Source: Candidatus Calescibacterium sp.
GTDB lineage: Bacteria > Calescibacteriota > Calescibacteriia > Calescibacteriales > Calescibacteriaceae
NCBI GenBank assembly: GCA_025060505.1
Contig: JANXBU010000029.1
Coordinates: 1 to 8,252 of the forward strand
DNA length: 8,252 bases
Reading direction: 5' to 3'
Shown here: piece after piece, positions 6,203 to 8,252 of the stretch
Numbering within the stretch: position 1 is the stretch's first letter
How the letters are laid out: each line of letters opens with the position of its first letter
Translations under genes and position numbers: made by a program
The notes under the pieces: model-generated
Seen by the model: only the letters and a program-made list of their open reading frames with translations
What the model was told of the DNA's origin: nothing
Database searches by the model: none

Positions 6203-6381
6203 ATGGAAAAATCGTGCTTCAAATACGACTTTATCTCTGATTTTTTGCGATTGTGTTTTTCTTTTTCATAAGATATAGGTACAAAAAATATCAACTCAAT
6301 GATTTGTTTTATTCATCAGACGCGTGGCTGTCTTTGAGTACTATACTTTATTTTTTTCAAAACAATAATAAGTCTTACTGA
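6203..6381 (+). CDS. Possible small membrane protein requiring a -1 frameshift
   Basis: Twenty-four bases after fliR an ATG opens a 22-codon frame (MEKSCFKYDFISDFLRL..., stop at 6269-6271). At codons 13-15 it contains T TTT TTG (6241-6247), which has the X XXY YYZ form of a -1 slippery site. After a -1 shift the frame continues for 44 more codons: a hydrophobic A-I-V-F-F-F-F-I segment, a basic R-Y-R-Y-K-K patch and a tail ending NNNKSY with TGA at 6379-6381. The joined product would be a 59-residue single-pass membrane protein. Its end overlaps the convergent lipoprotein gene by seven bases. One extra T in the homopolymer would fuse the frames equally well, so an indel or a decayed gene is possible, as is chance in AT-rich DNA. 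No Shine-Dalgarno and no recognised family. Confidence 0.22.
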
Positions 6382-7592
6382 GAACTGCAGCAGTTATTAT
6401 TCAAGCAGTTCCAGCTTATGCAATCTGAATCCTCATCGCAGGCTTTAACATTTTGTCTTGGATCAAAACATCTTCCCTCAGAACAATTTTCGGTTTTACA
6501 TTCCTGTGGCGTTATACAAACCTCTCCAACTTCTTTTTTCTTCTGGCAGATTCCGTCTTTACAATACAATCCATATCCACATATACCAGTATCACATCTT
6601 TCGCCCTCTTTTGAAATTTTCTTACACACGAATTGATCTGAGCATACAAAACCTATATCGCATCTTTTTGCGACACAAGATTCATTTTCTTTTCCATAAG
6701 GTTCGCAAATAGATTGTGTTTCTTTGATAACACAAACACCCTTTTTACATTCAACAAGATCACCATTTATGCTACCACATGGCTTACCATATTCAGCAAA
6801 CTTATATTCAATACATTTTTTGGTCTGAAAATCACAAGTATAGTCGCACTCTTCAGATCTTTCACAGTATTCTCCTTTTTGCTTGAAAATAGTACATCTT
6901 CCATCAACACATTTTTGGTTGGAAGGACAATCTGAACTCCTGCGACATGCAACAGCCTGTGTTGATGTACATGAGTTTGAATAGCAAACGAGATCTGGCT
7001 GACATTCTTCGTGTCCCAGACAAAAATCGCCGACCTTGCCAAGTGGAACGCATGTACCTGGACAGCTTTTTCCGCCGCAATACAGACCATCTGCACATTC
7101 ATTTTGAATATAGCACTCCTGACCTTCCATAAGCTTTCCAGAAAAAACAGTTCTACCGAGAATCTCTCTTAGATTTTCACCAATTTCAATACGAACCGAA
7201 TTTCTTGAAATTTCCTCACAACTCTTTGCAAGCAGATTTTCCAAATTCTTCAGATATTCCTGAGCTTTCTGCTTATTGAAATCTACAGATTTCCTACCAA
7301 CAGCTTTTTTAAGTTCTGAAATCCTTGCTTCACAAATCTCCCGCGATCTATCACTGGCACTCTGTATCAAACCAGATATATCTCCCGAACCAACACCAAT
7401 CTGAACAAAAGAAACAAAACACTCATAATATATTTTCTGGTAAACTTTAAGATAAATTTCGTAGTATTTCTGGCACAGGTTATCTATATTGACAGTATCT
7501 TGCTCAGACTTCTTATCTGAACAACTGAAAATGAGAAATAAAATCAACCAAACTTTCAAAAAAAGAAGGTAATTTCTTAATCTCCGGATCAT
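6375..7592 (-). CDS. Secreted lipoprotein with nine cysteine-rich (Dickkopf/EB-like) modules
   Basis: This is a 405-residue predicted envelope lipoprotein of unknown function. After a basic start (MIRRLRNY) and a hydrophobic stretch (about 9-23), L-I-F-S-C forms a plausible lipobox with the lipidated Cys24. Residues about 30-160 are a helical region rich in Tyr, Lys and Glu with a few cysteines. From about 160 to the end there are nine modules of 25-34 residues, nearly all with four cysteines (about 38 in total). The pattern is G-x-x-C, C, (G-L-x-)C, C, as in GERCDTGICGYGLYC. Such modules resemble Dickkopf N-terminal or EB-type domains found in lipoproteins of myxobacteria and relatives, and are probably disulfide-bonded outside the cytoplasm. 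The gene stands alone and convergent to the fliR operon. A perfect TATAAT lies just before the ATG. Confidence 0.82.
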   Translation of the reverse strand: MIRRLRNYLLFLKVWLILFLIFSCSDKKSEQDTVNIDNLCQKYYEIYLKVYQKIYYECFVSFVQIGVGSGDISGLIQSASDRSREICEARISELKKAVGRKSVDFNKQKAQEYLKNLENLLAKSCEEISRNSVRIEIGENLREILGRTVFSGKLMEGQECYIQNECADGLYCGGKSCPGTCVPLGKVGDFCLGHEECQPDLVCYSNSCTSTQAVACRRSSDCPSNQKCVDGRCTIFKQKGEYCERSEECDYTCDFQTKKCIEYKFAEYGKPCGSINGDLVECKKGVCVIKETQSICEPYGKENESCVAKRCDIGFVCSDQFVCKKISKEGERCDTGICGYGLYCKDGICQKKKEVGEVCITPQECKTENCSEGRCFDPRQNVKACDEDSDCISWNCLNNNCCSSQ

Positions 7593-7600
7593 ATCTCTGA

Positions 7601-7606
7601 ATTATA
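7601..7606 (-). promoter_or_regulatory. Putative -10 box of the lipoprotein gene, possibly leaderless
   Basis: A perfect TATAAT on the minus strand lies eight bases before the ATG at 7592. TTGATT (7622-7627) is upstream with a short 15-base spacer. Transcription would start about two bases before the start codon, giving an almost leaderless mRNA. This agrees with the lack of a clear Shine-Dalgarno. Confidence 0.4.
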
Positions 7607-7691
7607 ATTTATTTTACTTAAAATCAAAGTTATTTGCTCAAACAAAAGTAAAACAGCATAAAGACAAAAATGTATAATCAAAATATCAAAT

Positions 7692-8252
7692 CTACGATGT
7701 GACAACTCTTATGTTTTTTGGAGTTTGGACTTCCATAATTTCTCCGGAAACCTTCATAACATAGAGACCAGACCTTATTGCAAAAACATCCGCCCCCTCT
7801 CCATAACTCATTCCTGCTATCGCCGCATAAAGTTTATTCCCCTTGTACCTTTCTGCAAAGAAGAAAAATTCATCCATATCTTCAAGAATGTCTCTTATAC
7901 TTTCAGAACTAACAAAAGTTTTTGCTGAAACCATGAATACAGAGTTCTTATCACAAACAACAATAAGGTCATACTCTTTATTTTTCCCGTTTTTAGAGAA
8001 TATGGCTCTCCGATAAACTTCAAGAATTCTATATCCTTTATCCTTTAGGAACTTTATGAATGAAGGCTCAACCAGACCCTCTACGAATCTCCCCCAACCA
8101 TCTGTTATACCCTTTACTGATTCCTTAAAAGACCTAAGTTCCTGAGAAGTCTTTCTCACCTCTTTTGATAATGTTTCTACTTCTTTGGATACCCTCTCTA
8201 CTTCTTTGGATACCCTCTCTACTTCTTTGGATACTCTCTCTACTTCCTTGGA
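7692..8252 (-). CDS. Coiled-coil protein with a degenerate PD-(D/E)XK nuclease-like domain, 5' end missing
   Basis: The frame is open to the right edge, so the true start lies outside; 186 residues are visible. The GTG at 8159 is an internal codon, not a convincing start. The visible N-terminal part is a tandem heptad repeat (S-K-E-V-E-R-V, three copies plus degenerate ones), clearly a coiled coil. The C-terminal 140 residues look like the PD-(D/E)XK-fold domain of DUF3782-like proteins common in cyanobacteria and thermophiles. They show RFVEGLVEPSFIKFL, then EYDLIVV with an acidic Asp (codon 7968-7970), a strand VFMVSAK, a helix with FFFFAERY, and AAIAGMSYGEGADVFAIRSGLYV. The usual E-x-K of the third motif (as in V-E-V-K) is S-A-K here (7920-7928), so catalysis is doubtful. 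Substrate and role are unknown. The gene is 99 bases upstream of the lipoprotein gene, which has its own promoter signal. Confidence 0.72.
   Translation of the reverse strand, partial: SKEVERVSKEVERVSKEVERVSKEVETLSKEVRKTSQELRSFKESVKGITDGWGRFVEGLVEPSFIKFLKDKGYRILEVYRRAIFSKNGKNKEYDLIVVCDKNSVFMVSAKTFVSSESIRDILEDMDEFFFFAERYKGNKLYAAIAGMSYGEGADVFAIRSGLYVMKVSGEIMEVQTPKNIRVVTS
8161..8252. repeat. 21-base tandem repeat encoding heptads
   Basis: Three consecutive 21-base units start at 8182, 8203 and 8224. The first two are identical, and the third differs at one position. A fourth begins at 8245 and runs off the window. A diverged copy precedes them at 8161-8181. Each unit encodes one heptad (S-K-E-V-E-R-V on the minus strand), so changes in copy number keep the frame and lengthen or shorten the coiled coil. 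Confidence 0.9.

Noticed and set aside
6301-6374. Intrinsic terminator between fliR and the convergent lipoprotein gene
   Set aside because: T- and A-runs are present, but only a four-base stem (AGAC/GTCT) could be found and it is not followed by a T-run in the right place.
6767-7102. Cys-containing open frames overlapping the lipoprotein gene in other phases
   Set aside because: They are out-of-phase readings of the cysteine modules. The 405-codon frame has the signal peptide, lipobox and regular module pattern.
8161-8252. Tandem repeat as a CRISPR array
   Set aside because: The 21-base units are directly adjacent with no spacers and encode a heptad repeat in an open frame.

Overview
The window is AT-rich (roughly one third G+C by eye). 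It comes from a Gram-negative, flagellated bacterium: it carries LpxB (lipid A synthesis), FliR (flagellar export gate), an RseP-type site-2 protease and a cysteine-rich lipoprotein. The only tRNA, tRNA-Val(GAC), has 53 G/C bases in 72 inside this AT-rich background, which suggests a thermophile. Cysteine-rich modular lipoproteins and DUF2505 proteins are common in deltaproteobacteria-like lineages, so a thermophilic relative of those is a reasonable guess. The sequence alone does not fix the phylum.

Left part (1-3032), all on the minus strand. The window opens with the first 22 codons of a gene that may be a Wzz-type chain-length determinant. A 386-base AT-rich intergenic stretch follows, holding a promoter with an overlapping dyad, a strong hairpin and an orphan open frame. 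Then come a DUF2505 (START-like) protein with a perfect Shine-Dalgarno, a cluster of three abutting palindromes, a GcvT-family folate aminomethyltransferase, and a SAM methyltransferase directly downstream of tRNA-Val. The methyltransferase has no ATG/GTG/TTG codon between the tRNA and its conserved N-terminus.

Middle part (3033-6381), plus strand. A divergent region carries the tRNA promoter. It is followed by rseP-lpxB-fliR in close succession, with a perfect TATAAT box before lpxB. Behind fliR lies a possible small membrane protein that is readable only through a -1 frameshift at a T TTT TTG heptamer. The three named genes share the envelope as their site: intramembrane proteolysis, lipid A assembly and the flagellar export gate. 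They belong to different pathways.

Right part (6375-8252), minus strand. A 405-residue lipoprotein carries nine four-cysteine modules. Upstream of it lies the 3' part of a gene encoding a tandem-heptad coiled coil fused to a PD-(D/E)XK-like domain whose catalytic E-x-K is replaced by S-A-K. That gene runs off the right edge.

No insertion sequence, CRISPR array, rRNA or complete defence system is visible. The most unusual points are the apparently inactive coiled-coil nuclease-like protein, the tRNA-methyltransferase junction and the frameshift-dependent small frame.
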